A stretch of 17,087 nt of DNA from Bacillota bacterium (GCA_009782085.1 WQUN01000016.1:1-17087), one strand, 5' to 3'; positions 1 to 8,299 are shown, counted from the stretch's first letter. Numbers and translations are program-made. The notes: a model not told the origin generated them from the letters alone.

Positions 1-230
1 ACGTCGAGAACCGTCTCGAAAACGTCGAGAACCGTCTCGAAAACGTCGAGAACCGTCTCGAAAACGTCGAGAACCGTCTCGAAAACGTCGAGAACCGTCT
101 AGGGAACGTCGAGAACCGTCTAGGGAACGTCGAGAATCGCGTCGGGAACGTCGAGAACCGTCTAGGGAACGTCGAGAACCGCGTCGGGAGCGTCGATAGC
201 CGTCTCGGGAACGTTGAGAACCGCGTCGGG
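1..230 (+). repeat. Tandem 21-bp repeat, 11 units
   Basis: The units start at 1 (partial), 21, 42, 63, 84, 105, 126, 147, 168, 189 and 210. The period of 21 keeps the frame, so copy number can change without frameshift. Units 1-4 share the same sequence in the visible part; from unit 5 the end changes from CTCGAA to CTAGGG or GTCGGG. From 126 on the Leu/Val choice alternates, suggesting an older 42-bp duplication step. The array continues beyond the left edge, so the total copy number is unknown. Confidence 0.95.
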
Positions 231-344
231 GACATACATAACAATCTTGTACTGCTGGAAAACGACAACAAGCTGGAACACGGCGCGATCTTCGACAAGC
301 TGGACGCCATCGAGAAGCGCCTGGACGCGGCCGGCGTGTTGTAA
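1..344 (+). CDS. C-terminal part of a heptad-repeat (coiled-coil) protein, 5' truncated
   Basis: The open frame (codons starting at 3) enters from the left edge and stops at TAA 342-344. It begins with eleven 21-bp units, each giving a heptad of the type NVENRLE or NVENR(L/V)G. The hydrophobic residues alternate 4-3 (V then L), as in a coiled coil. The first four units are nearly identical at DNA level; the later seven carry Gly at the last heptad position and mostly alternate Leu and Val. A non-repetitive helical end follows, containing LLENDNK and FDKLDAIEKRLDAAGVL. Proteins of this build occur as phage tail-fibre stalks and as small Clostridia coiled-coil proteins, but no family is recognised with confidence and the N-terminus is outside the window. 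A terminator follows 43 bp after the stop. Confidence 0.75.
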   Translation, partial: VENRLENVENRLENVENRLENVENRLENVENRLGNVENRLGNVENRVGNVENRLGNVENRVGSVDSRLGNVENRVGDIHNNLVLLENDNKLEHGAIFDKLDAIEKRLDAAGVL

Positions 345-386
345 ATGAGCGCACGGGTAACCCAGGTAACTGATAATGGACTTTAT

Positions 387-414
387 AAGCCGGCCGGAAG
401 GCCGGCTTTGTTTT
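387..414 (+). terminator. Intrinsic terminator of the coiled-coil gene
   Basis: A 9-bp perfect stem (387-395 with 400-408, AAGCCGGCC/GGCCGGCTT) encloses a GGAA tetraloop and is followed by TGTTTT. It lies 43 bp after the stop of the upstream gene, the normal place and form of a Rho-independent terminator. Confidence 0.85.
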
Positions 415-448
415 GCCAAAAAAGACTATTTGCCATAATTTGACCTCG

Positions 449-478
449 CGCCCCTGGCATATCTTTTTGTCAGGGGCG
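449..478. repeat. Inverted repeat overlapping the -35 region
   Basis: CGCCCCTG (449-456) and CAGGGGCG (471-478) form an 8-bp perfect inverted repeat with a 14-nt loop. The right arm overlaps the proposed -35 hexamer (467-472). It could be an operator half-site pair or a weak second hairpin after the terminator; the sequence alone does not decide. Confidence 0.5.
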
Positions 479-495
479 AAAAATATCCTTATAAT
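467..495 (+). promoter_or_regulatory. Sigma-A-type promoter for the GH18/SLH gene
   Basis: TTGTCA (467-472) and a perfect TATAAT (490-495) are separated by exactly 17 bp. The predicted start of transcription, near 502, is about 73 nt before the TTG start at 575. The next two genes follow closely with no obvious promoter, so this may drive all three. Confidence 0.7.
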
Positions 496-502
496 CCGCG
501 CA

Positions 503-550
503 GTATTTACAATCGTCGACAAAAACGGTATTTACAATCGTTGACAAAAA
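503..550. repeat. Two 23-bp direct repeats in the start region/leader
   Basis: The segments 503-525 and 528-550 (each starting GTATTTACAATCGT) are identical except for one base (C/T at 517/542). They are 25 bp apart and begin at the predicted transcription start of the GH18 gene. Direct repeats here are typical of regulator binding sites, but the regulator is not identifiable. The second copy contains TTGACA, but no -10 hexamer follows at the right distance. Confidence 0.75.
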
Positions 551-574
551 ATGTAGGATTAGAGGAGGATACAC

Positions 575-3500
575 TTGAAAAAGGTCACAAAAACGGCGCT
601 GGCGCTGATCCTGAGCCTGTGCGCGGCAAGCCCCGCCGCGGCTCACGGGCACGCCATGTCATTTCTGTACGGGGGCACGACGACGCAGTACAACAAGTAT
701 ATGCAGAACGCGGAGGGCGTGCTGAACAGCGTATCGCCCGACTATTTCGAGGTCGGACCCGACGGAGGCCTCGTCATTCCCAAGATGGACGCAGCCTTTA
801 TACGCGCCATGCACGACAAAGGCGTCAAGGTGACGCCTTTTATAACGAATCACTGGGACAGGCCTTACGGCGAGAACGCCATGGCGAACACGGAGGCGCT
901 GACTTCCCAGATCGCCGAGGCGGTCTATGGGAACGCCCTGGACGGCGTCATAGTGGACATAGAAAACCTTCCGGCTGCGCAGAGAGATCCGCACACGGCC
1001 TTTGTCCGCCGCCTGCGGGACAAGCTCCCCGACAGGATACTCTCCGTCGCGGTGGCGGCGAACCCGTACAGATGGACGGCCGGCTGGCACGGCTCCTATG
1101 ACTACGCGGGCCTCGCGCGGTCGTGCGACTATCTGATCGTAATGGGCTACGACGAGTCGTACTACGGCGGCCCCGCCGGCCCGGTGGCCAGCGCGGAGTG
1201 GGTCAGGAAATCGATCGAGTACGCTCTGCAAAATACGACGCCGGACAAGATCGTGCTCGGAATGCCGTTTTACGGCAGGTATTGGAAAGAAGGCGACGCG
1301 GTCGGCGGGCACGGGCTGACGGCCGTCGATATAACTAACCTTATAGACAATTATGAGACGAAAAAGGTTTACCACGACGATCTGCAGACAGCGGAACTCG
1401 ACCTGACCCTCAAGGACGGCGAGGTCATGCCGAAGCTCTGGGGGGGAAGGGTGCTGACGCCGGGGAAGTATAAAATATGGTACGACGATCTGCAATCCAC
1501 GGCCTATAAGCTGAAGCTGGTGGAATCATACGGGCTGCTGGGCTCCGGCAGCTGGGCCCTTGGGCAGGACGACGCCAGGATCTGGGTGCAGTACGCCGGT
1601 TATAAGTCCGCCGCGGCGGAGCCGACGCCCGCCGCAGGAGAGCCTGCGCCGGCCGGAACGTTGTGGCCCGCTTCTACGTTTGCGCCTACGGCCGCCCCGA
1701 CGGCTACCGTTCCAACGGGACGGCCCGCGGCAGCCGCAAGGCCGACAGCCTCGCCGACGGGGTTGTCTGCCGTCAGGCCGACCCCCACGCCGCAGCCTGC
1801 AGAACGGCCGACTCCTACACCGCGGCCCACAGAACGGCCGGCTCCCACGCCGCGGCCTATGGATCAGCCAGCTCCCGCGGAACGGCCGGCGGCGGCCGCG
1901 AGGCAGGCCGAAGCACCGGGAACCGGCGGTTTGACCAATCCGGGGCGCACGGCGGGAGCTACCTCTTTCAGCAACGAGTGGATCACCGAGGAGTATTTGG
2001 ACGAGAACGGAAACACCGTTACCAAGGATACTGTGATCATGAGCAGGAGCCAGACGCGGCCGTCAGGCGGGAACGAAGGGCGTGACGGCGGCGCGGAGAC
2101 GGAAACCGGAGCGAATGCCGCAGCCGGGACGGGCGGAGCCGGCGGATTGAATATTGCGTATATGCCGGACAGGACCGTCGGCGCGAACGCCGGAACGGGG
2201 TTGAATGAGATACCCGGCGCGGGGACCGGTATGGGAGCGCGCGGAGCCGTCGCGCGGGGAACCCCAGCCGCCGTGGACTTCGCGCAGATCATGAGCGGCG
2301 CGGGGACTTCCGCGGGCGCGGCTTTGCATTACGCGGCAGGTGGGACGCAGCCGTTTGCGGGCAACGCCGGTGTGACGCAGCCTAACATGACAAGTTACGG
2401 AGCGGCGCAGCCATATGCCGGCAACGCCGGGGCATCCTACGCGGGCGCGGCTTCGCCCTACGCGGCGGGTGGGACGCAGCCTTACTTCGGCAACGCCGGG
2501 ATTTCCTACGCGGGCGCGGCTTCGCCCTACGCGGTGGGAGGCGCGCAGCCGTTTGCGGGCAACGCCGGTGTGACGCAGCCTAACATGACAAGTTACGGGG
2601 CGACGCAGCCCTACTCCGGCAACGCCGGGACATCCTACGCGGGCGCGGCATCGCCCTACGCGGTGGGAGGCGCGCAGCCGTTTGCGGGCAACGCCGGTGT
2701 GACGCAGCCTAACATGACAAGTTACGGGGCGACGCAGCCTTACTCCGGCAACGCCGGGGCATCCTACGCGGGCGCGGCATCGCCTTACGCGGCAGGAGGC
2801 GCGCAGCCGTTTGCGGGCAACGCCGGGGCTGTTAACGCCGGAACCGCCAATTTCGGGAATGCCAATACAGGAGCCGCCAATGCCGGGAATGCCAACGCCG
2901 GAGCAGTCAATTTCGGGGCCGTGTCACCTTACGCGGGTAATTTCGGTATGACGCAGCCTTACGCGGAAAGTTATGGAGCGGCCCAGCCTTACGCAGGCAA
3001 CGCCGGAACTGCCAACGCCGGGGTAACAGCGCCTTTCACGGCGGGCAGCGCGGGGGGGCAGCCCTTTACGGCGAGTTACGCCTCGGTACAGCCTTACTTG
3101 GCAAATACGGGAGCCGCTTATAACGGGGCAGTATCTCCGAATGCGAATGAAAACGGAACGGCGCGACCTTATGCGGCGAACAACGCTGCGGGAGCGGGAC
3201 GGCCGTATGGCGCGGATACCGTAACCGGCGGCGGAGCCAATGTAGGCGGGGCCGCGCCGCCGTATGCGAATAATTACGGCGCGGAGCGGCCGTACGGGTC
3301 AAGCAACGCTGCGGGCGCGGGACAGCCGTATGGCTCAAACGCCGCCGCGGGCGCGGAGCGGCCGTACGGCGCGAACGCCGGCCCCGCCGGCTACGGAACG
3401 GCCAACGCCGCCGCTTTATCCGGAGGCCCGAATACTGGCTATCCCGCCGGAGCGCGGAGCGGTGGGCAAGGACGGAGCAGGGTGGTCAGCGACACGATAA

Positions 3501-4039
3501 AAAAGGGCTGGTTCAGCGAGCGGGAGTACGACGAGAACGCGGTGTTGACCAGAGGCCAGGCCATAAAGGTCATAATGAGGATGGCGACTTTGCTTCCCGA
3601 CCCGGCGTCCGGCGCGGACGTGTTCGGCGACGCCGGGAACGGCCCGGACAGGTTCTTTATACGGAAGGCTATGTATTACGGGATCGCGGAGGGCGACGGG
3701 AACGGCAACTTCAACCCGCAGGCGCCTATAACAAAACAGGATCTGATAATGTATATGGACCGCGTGTTCAGCCTGCCGGACACCGTGGATTTTGACACCG
3801 GGAAAATCAGGGATATAGACAAACACGAGAATCCGGAGGCATTCTACGCGATAAACAAATACCTGGAGCACGGGATAATCAGCGTCGACGCCAACGGGAA
3901 CTTCTATCCGCATTCGCATATCACGATGCGCGAAATGGCTGAGATAACAGACAGGCTGTCGGGCGTGGGAGTGAAGGACCTCGAACCGATACTGTACCCC
4001 GGCCAGAAACAAAGGCAGAGGATATTGGAGCCGAGATAG
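575..4039 (+). CDS. Secreted GH18-type glycosidase with long low-complexity repeat region and C-terminal SLH domains
   Basis: The start is TTG 575, supported by GAGGAGG 6 bp upstream and a signal peptide directly after it (Lys-rich start, hydrophobic core, ASPAAA near residue 23). Residues ~27-345 resemble the GH18 family of YaaH/SleL type, which cleave N-acetylglucosaminyl bonds in peptidoglycan or chitin. DGVIVDIENL (from residue 123) holds the proton donor Glu130 and Asp128, but the usual first Asp/Asn of DxDxE is Ile125. YLIVMGYDESYYGGPAGP fits the later GH18 Tyr/Asp motif. A Pro/Thr linker follows (~345-448), then a large Ala/Gly/Asn/Tyr/Gln region (~500-965) with 43-residue repeats, then about two SLH-like repeats (~970-1135) expected to bind secondary cell-wall polymer. 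Role inferred: S-layer-anchored wall or chitin hydrolase. Substrate and activity are not proven. Confidence 0.85.
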   Translation: MKKVTKTALALILSLCAASPAAAHGHAMSFLYGGTTTQYNKYMQNAEGVLNSVSPDYFEVGPDGGLVIPKMDAAFIRAMHDKGVKVTPFITNHWDRPYGENAMANTEALTSQIAEAVYGNALDGVIVDIENLPAAQRDPHTAFVRRLRDKLPDRILSVAVAANPYRWTAGWHGSYDYAGLARSCDYLIVMGYDESYYGGPAGPVASAEWVRKSIEYALQNTTPDKIVLGMPFYGRYWKEGDAVGGHGLTAVDITNLIDNYETKKVYHDDLQTAELDLTLKDGEVMPKLWGGRVLTPGKYKIWYDDLQSTAYKLKLVESYGLLGSGSWALGQDDARIWVQYAGYKSAAAEPTPAAGEPAPAGTLWPASTFAPTAAPTATVPTGRPAAAARPTASPTGLSAVRPTPTPQPAERPTPTPRPTERPAPTPRPMDQPAPAERPAAAARQAEAPGTGGLTNPGRTAGATSFSNEWITEEYLDENGNTVTKDTVIMSRSQTRPSGGNEGRDGGAETETGANAAAGTGGAGGLNIAYMPDRTVGANAGTGLNEIPGAGTGMGARGAVARGTPAAVDFAQIMSGAGTSAGAALHYAAGGTQPFAGNAGVTQPNMTSYGAAQPYAGNAGASYAGAASPYAAGGTQPYFGNAGISYAGAASPYAVGGAQPFAGNAGVTQPNMTSYGATQPYSGNAGTSYAGAASPYAVGGAQPFAGNAGVTQPNMTSYGATQPYSGNAGASYAGAASPYAAGGAQPFAGNAGAVNAGTANFGNANTGAANAGNANAGAVNFGAVSPYAGNFGMTQPYAESYGAAQPYAGNAGTANAGVTAPFTAGSAGGQPFTASYASVQPYLANTGAAYNGAVSPNANENGTARPYAANNAAGAGRPYGADTVTGGGANVGGAAPPYANNYGAERPYGSSNAAGAGQPYGSNAAAGAERPYGANAGPAGYGTANAAALSGGPNTGYPAGARSGGQGRSRVVSDTIKKGWFSEREYDENAVLTRGQAIKVIMRMATLLPDPASGADVFGDAGNGPDRFFIRKAMYYGIAEGDGNGNFNPQAPITKQDLIMYMDRVFSLPDTVDFDTGKIRDIDKHENPEAFYAINKYLEHGIISVDANGNFYPHSHITMREMAEITDRLSGVGVKDLEPILYPGQKQRQRILEPR
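2333..2850 (+). repeat. 129-bp (43-residue) tandem repeats inside the GH18/SLH gene
   Basis: Units start at 2333, 2462, 2531, 2660 and 2789. Spacings are 129, 69, 129 and 129 bp, so one unit is a 23-residue short form. The units at 2531 and 2660 are almost identical. Each full unit carries the blocks GGAQPFAGNAGVTQPNMTSY and GATQPYSGNAG. Downstream, to ~3460, the same vocabulary (QPYxxNAG, NAGA) continues in degenerate form. The near identity points to recent in-frame duplication or gene conversion. Confidence 0.9.
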
Positions 4040-4063
4040 TAAACTATAGGGAGCCGTGAGGCA

Positions 4064-5338
4064 ATGTCACACCTTATAAACCATGCGCGGCAGGGGTTCG
4101 GCCCTTGCCGCGTCCTGGGCATTATCGCGGAGTACAACCCGTTCCACAACGGGCATCTCTACCATATGCGCGCGTCGAAGGAGACGACCGGCGCGGAGCG
4201 CGTGGTCGTCGTGATGAGCGGAAACTTCGTGCAGCGCGGGGAGCCGGCCCTTTGCGACAAATTCGCCAGGACGCGCATGGCGCTCGAGGGCGGCGCGGAC
4301 GCGGTGATCGAGCTTCCGACGCTCTTTGCCGCGTCCGCCGCCGGGGACTTTGCCGACGCCGCCGTGACTTTGCTCGAAAGGACCGGGGTCGTCAACTGCC
4401 TGTGCTTCGGGAGCGAGAGCGGAAACCTCGCGGACATCGAGGCCGCGAGGGACTTGCTGGACGAGGACGCCGGCTTCGGTAAGAGGCTTCGTGGCGCGCT
4501 GGGAAACGGGGCCTCGTTTCCGGCGGCGTTCGGCGCGGCGGCAAAAGGAGCGGAGGACGGCGCGGCGGCAGGTAACGCGGGGGGCGGCGTTCCTGCCGAA
4601 GGAGCGGACGGCGGCGTTCCGGGTTCGTCGGTGTTCGACGGGCCGAACGGGACGCTTGGGGCGCTGTACCTGAACGCGCTTAAAAAGCTCGGATCCGGAA
4701 TCGCGCCCTATACGGTAAAGAGGGGAGACTACGCCTCGGCGAGCGAGATACGCAAAACCGCCGGAAGCGGCCGCCTCGCGGAGGCCGCGGACGCGCTCCC
4801 CCCGTTCGCGTATGAGATTTTAAGCCGGTACGGCGGGAGATTTCCCGCCCTGGAGGATTACAGCATGATATTCCAATATTTGGTCAAGACAGGCGGGGAG
4901 GGGTATCTGAAAGGGATACTTGGCATGGACGAGGGGCTGCATAACCGGTTCACGCGGTTCGCCGGGGAGAGGGCCGGCCTGGCCGGGATCCTGGCAGGCG
5001 CCAAGACCAGGCGGTATACATACACGCGGCTCCAGCGGGCGGCTCTGCACGCGGTGCTGGGGATCAAAAAGGACGACGCGGCGCGGTTCAAGGCGCTCGG
5101 GGGGCCGCAGTATATACGCGTTCTGGGGTTCAGGAGAGAGCGCGCGGCGCTCGTCGGGGAGATCGGGAGGAAGGCCGGGCTTCCGGTGATCGTGAATATG
5201 AAAAACGCGCGGAAACGGCTGGGGACGGCGGGGGTGGAGATGCTGGAGACGGAGATCAGGATGACGGATATTTATAATCTGGCGCTGGGGGCGTTTGCCG
5301 GAGGCGAGGAATACAGGCGCGGGCCGGTGATTTTATGA
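4064..5338 (+). CDS. tmcAL: tRNA(Met) cytidine acetate ligase (TmcAL/YlbM family)
   Basis: TmcAL uses acetate and ATP to make N4-acetylcytidine at the wobble base of elongator tRNA(Met). GIIAEYNPFHNGH (residues 19-31) is the family's nucleotidyltransferase HxGH motif; SGNFVQRGEPALCDKFAR and SASEIRKTA are further family signatures. The length of 424 is near the family norm of about 400. The ATG lies 24 bp after the GH18 stop, with GGGAG about 10 nt upstream, giving some 15 extra residues before the usual beginning at VLGII. Residues ~150-185 hold an Ala/Gly-rich stretch where relatives have a short linker before the GALYLNALKK helix. The 3' end overlaps the longest frame of the next gene by ATGA, so translational coupling is possible. 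Confidence 0.9.
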   Translation: MSHLINHARQGFGPCRVLGIIAEYNPFHNGHLYHMRASKETTGAERVVVVMSGNFVQRGEPALCDKFARTRMALEGGADAVIELPTLFAASAAGDFADAAVTLLERTGVVNCLCFGSESGNLADIEAARDLLDEDAGFGKRLRGALGNGASFPAAFGAAAKGAEDGAAAGNAGGGVPAEGADGGVPGSSVFDGPNGTLGALYLNALKKLGSGIAPYTVKRGDYASASEIRKTAGSGRLAEAADALPPFAYEILSRYGGRFPALEDYSMIFQYLVKTGGEGYLKGILGMDEGLHNRFTRFAGERAGLAGILAGAKTRRYTYTRLQRAALHAVLGIKKDDAARFKALGGPQYIRVLGFRRERAALVGEIGRKAGLPVIVNMKNARKRLGTAGVEMLETEIRMTDIYNLALGAFAGGEEYRRGPVIL

Positions 5339-5367
5339 GGAGGGAACCTTTGTTTCGAGGTGACGTC

Positions 5368-8043
5368 ATGCGCGACTGGTATGAAAAAGACCGGGCGGAT
5401 TTGCTCCGGGAATTCGGGACCGATCCCGAAACCGGGCTTTCAGCCGCCTCCGTGGCCGAACGGCGGCTTAAATACGGGAAAAACGAATTTGCGGAGCAGA
5501 AAGGCGAGGGTGTCGGGAAAAAGATTCTGCGAAACCTCCGCGACGTGTCCGCGCTTATTTTGATTTTCGCGGCCGTCATGTCGCTCGTCATGGGCCTGGC
5601 CCACGGCGGCGGCTTCGCGGAGTTCGCCGTGATAATGGGCATCGTCGTTCTGAACATGGCGCTGGCGGTCACTCAGGAGAGAAGCGCCGAAAAGTCGCTG
5701 GCCGCGCTTAAAAATATGAACAGCCCCTCATGTCTGGCGCTCAGGGACGGCAGGCGGGAGACGGTCGGTTCGGCGGAGCTTGTGCCGGGGGACATACTGA
5801 TTTTGAACACGGGCGATCTGGTCGCGGCGGACGCGCGGCTGCTGGAGGCCGGCGGCCTGGCGGCGGACGAGTCAGCGTTGACCGGCGAGAGCGAGCCGTC
5901 GGAGAAGAACGCGGAGGCGGCCCTCTCTGGGAGCGTGCCGGCGGCGGATCAGATCAACATGGTTTTTTCCGGCTGCCTTATCACGGCCGGGCGCGGGCGC
6001 GCGCTTGTCACGGCGACTGGCATGGACACGCAGATCGGCCGCATAGCGGGATTTCTGAACGACGCGCAGAAACTCAGGACGCCGCTGCAGGCCCGGCTGG
6101 ACAAGGTCGGGAAGATCATCAGCCTGATCGCGGTGATTTCCGCGCTGGTGGTGTTTCTGATAGACTTCCTGCGGGGCGCTGACCTGTGGGGCACTGTTTT
6201 CATAGCCATATCGCTCGCCGTCGCCGCCGTGCCGGAGACTCTGTCGCTGATCGTGACGCTGGCGCTCGCCCGCGGAGTGACTGAGATGGCCGGCAGGCGC
6301 GCGCTGATACGGAAGCTGCCGGCAGTGGAGACTTTGGGGAGCACGTCGGTCATATGCACTGACAAGACGGGCACGCTGACCCAGAACCGCATGGCGGTCA
6401 GGCGGCTGTGGACGGAGGAGGCCGGCGTGTTCGGCGAAGGCGGCGACTTTTCGGCGGAACAGGCGGAATTTTTAAGTAAATTCGCCCTGGCGTCGAACGC
6501 CGGCGTCGAGACGCTGCCCGACGGGAGCGCGAGGATAACCGGGAGCCCGACGGAGGCGGCGATAATGCGCCTGTTCGGCGAAAAGGGCGGCGACAGGAGA
6601 GAGCTCGAGATAATCTATCCCAGGGTCGCGGAGATCCCGTTCTCGTCGGAGCGCAAGATGATGACCGCGATATGCCGCGACCCGCGCGGCGGGTATCTTG
6701 TCCTTTGCAGCGGGGCCTTCGACAGGGTGCCGTTTAAGGAGGCGCCGCCGGAGAGGAAAAAAGCGCGGGAGGAGATGCACGACACGTTCGCCGGGGACGC
6801 TTTGCGTGTCATAGCGCTCGGGAGCAGGCATTTGGACGGGCTGCCGGAGGCCGGGAACCTCGGCGAGGCGGAGCGGGAGCTGGATTTCGAGGGCATTGCC
6901 GGCATAATCGACCCGCCCAGGCCGGAGGCCGCGGAGGCCGTAGCCACGGCGAAAAAGGCCGGGATACGCACGGTGATGATAACCGGCGACCACGCGGTGA
7001 CGGCGGAGGCCATCGCGCGGCAGATCGGGATACTGTCGGAGGGGGAGCGGGTGCTGACCGGGGCGGGGCTGGCCCGGATGAGCGACGCGGAGCTGGTCGG
7101 TAACGCGGCGGGGTATTCCGTGTACGCCAGGGTCTCGCCGGAGGACAAGATACGCATCGTGGAGGCGTGGCAGGAGCGCGGCGAGGTCGTCGCGATGACC
7201 GGGGACGGGGTCAACGACGCCCCGGCGCTGAAGGCCGCGGACGTCGGCGTGGCGATGGGCGCCGCGGGGACGGAGGTCGCGAAGAGCGCGTCGGACATGA
7301 TCCTGACCGACGACAATTTCAGCACGATCGTGGAAGCCGTGCGCCAGGGGCGCGACGTGTACTTGAACATACGCAAGACCGTGTATTTCCTGTTGGTCTG
7401 CAATTTTTCGGAGATAGCGATAATGCTCGGCGCGCAGCTTATCGGCTGGGGCCTGCCGCTGACGCCGATCATGCTGCTTCTGATAAACGTACTCGGGGAC
7501 GGCATACCCGGCATACGGCTCGCCTACGAGAAGTCCGGCCAGACGGTCATGGAACGCAGGCCCGTCGGGCGCGGCGAGAGCCTGTTCGAGGGCCTGGGGC
7601 TCGTGATCGCCGTGCAGACGGCCGCGTTCGTGGCGGTGGCCTGGGCCGGGTACTATATAGGGGCATTTGCAGGAGTTTCGGCCTCGCGCCCGGCCGCGCA
7701 CGTCGTCGGGCAGACCATGTCGTTTCTGGTCGTCGGGTGGACTTCCATATTGCACGTGTTCACTGTCCGGAGCAGGCGTTCGGCGTTCGGCAAAGGGTTC
7801 GCGGACAATCCCGGGCTGGCCTTGAGCGCCGCGGGGATGATCGCGCTGTTCGCGCTGATCGTGCTGATCCCGCCGGCGGCAGGGTTTTTCGGGATGTCGG
7901 CCATGGGATGGGAGCAGTGGGGCGCGGCGATCGGGCTGTCGGCCGTGCCGACGGTTGTCGCGGAGATAGGGAAGGCGGCGCGGAACAGGGGTGAGGCCAG
8001 GAGATACGGGAAACGGGTGGTCAGGCATATCGCGCAGGAATGA
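5368..8043 (+). CDS. P-type cation-transporting ATPase, P2A (calcium-type)
   Basis: An inner-membrane pump of about 891 residues that couples ATP hydrolysis to cation export, probably Ca2+. Motifs in order: N-terminal cation-ATPase domain (DPETGLSAASVAERR), TGES actuator loop (T172), DKTGTLT with phosphorylated Asp332, TGDH (~539) and GDGVND (612). In M4 the motif is VPETLSL rather than the common PEGLP. M5 NFSEIAIM and M6 INVLGDGIP keep the Asn/Glu and Asn/Asp ion ligands known from calcium pumps. About ten hydrophobic segments are present. ATG 5368 is chosen because GAGGTGA ends 4 nt upstream and the protein then starts like family members. The frame is open from ATG 5335, which overlaps the tmcAL stop but lacks a good ribosome binding site. 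Ion specificity is inferred. Confidence 0.9.
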   Translation: MRDWYEKDRADLLREFGTDPETGLSAASVAERRLKYGKNEFAEQKGEGVGKKILRNLRDVSALILIFAAVMSLVMGLAHGGGFAEFAVIMGIVVLNMALAVTQERSAEKSLAALKNMNSPSCLALRDGRRETVGSAELVPGDILILNTGDLVAADARLLEAGGLAADESALTGESEPSEKNAEAALSGSVPAADQINMVFSGCLITAGRGRALVTATGMDTQIGRIAGFLNDAQKLRTPLQARLDKVGKIISLIAVISALVVFLIDFLRGADLWGTVFIAISLAVAAVPETLSLIVTLALARGVTEMAGRRALIRKLPAVETLGSTSVICTDKTGTLTQNRMAVRRLWTEEAGVFGEGGDFSAEQAEFLSKFALASNAGVETLPDGSARITGSPTEAAIMRLFGEKGGDRRELEIIYPRVAEIPFSSERKMMTAICRDPRGGYLVLCSGAFDRVPFKEAPPERKKAREEMHDTFAGDALRVIALGSRHLDGLPEAGNLGEAERELDFEGIAGIIDPPRPEAAEAVATAKKAGIRTVMITGDHAVTAEAIARQIGILSEGERVLTGAGLARMSDAELVGNAAGYSVYARVSPEDKIRIVEAWQERGEVVAMTGDGVNDAPALKAADVGVAMGAAGTEVAKSASDMILTDDNFSTIVEAVRQGRDVYLNIRKTVYFLLVCNFSEIAIMLGAQLIGWGLPLTPIMLLLINVLGDGIPGIRLAYEKSGQTVMERRPVGRGESLFEGLGLVIAVQTAAFVAVAWAGYYIGAFAGVSASRPAAHVVGQTMSFLVVGWTSILHVFTVRSRRSAFGKGFADNPGLALSAAGMIALFALIVLIPPAAGFFGMSAMGWEQWGAAIGLSAVPTVVAEIGKAARNRGEARRYGKRVVRHIAQE

Positions 8044-8102
8044 GGTTTGAACCTGAATTCGACCCAATGTCAACAGGTTAAGGATAAGCCTACGGGTTGT
8101 TC

Positions 8103-8129
8103 GGTCGGGGATGGAACCCCGACCCTACG
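8103..8129 (+). repeat. GGTCGGGG...CCCCGACCCTACGA hairpin, copy 1
   Basis: Eight-bp stem (8103-8110 with 8117-8124) followed by CTACGA. A nearly identical copy in the same orientation lies at 8353-8379. Short dispersed intergenic hairpin of unknown function. Confidence 0.85.
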
Positions 8130-8147
8130 AGGGATGAGGCTTTGCAT

Positions 8148-8240
8148 AGTCGTTTCGTTTAAAATTGAGCTTCAAACTTCGCGCGATAGAACAACAGTCG
8201 TTTCGCGCTCGTTTTCAACTCATTTCAAATCGAAACGACT
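8148..8240. repeat. AGTCGTTTCG palindromic element, copy 1
   Basis: Begins AGTCGTTTCG (8148-8157) and ends CGAAACGACT (8231-8240). The arms continue imperfectly inward (AAATTGAG / CTCATTTC). An extra AGTCGTTTCG lies at 8196-8205. A shorter relative is at 9786-9832, and 22 bp (8219-8240) match that copy perfectly in inverse. Confidence 0.8.
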
Positions 8241-8299
8241 TTAGCTGCGGCTTCCATGCCGCACCGCTTAACACCACAACGAACACTTGCGTAAATCCT

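Noticed and set aside
1..230. Possible CRISPR-like array of 21-bp repeats
   Set aside because: There are no spacers; the repeats are directly adjacent, in frame, and encode heptads.
345..452. Small frame starting ATG right after the coiled-coil gene stop
   Set aside because: No ribosome binding site, and it runs through the terminator hairpin.
541..546. TTGACA as a second -35 element
   Set aside because: The position 17 bp downstream is the AGGAGG ribosome site, not a -10 hexamer; TTGTCA/TATAAT upstream fits far better.
659..1495. 278-codon open frame on the minus strand
   Set aside because: Antisense to the GH18 catalytic domain, with no ribosome site or recognisable motif.
5335..5367. 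ATG 5335 as start of the ATPase
   Set aside because: It overlaps the tmcAL stop but lacks a ribosome site; ATG 5368 has GAGGTGA and a family-like N-terminus. Kept only as an alternative.
6472..8073. 533-codon open frame on the minus strand
   Set aside because: Antisense to the ATPase gene, whose motifs are clear; His/Arg/Pro-rich composition is typical of a shadow frame.
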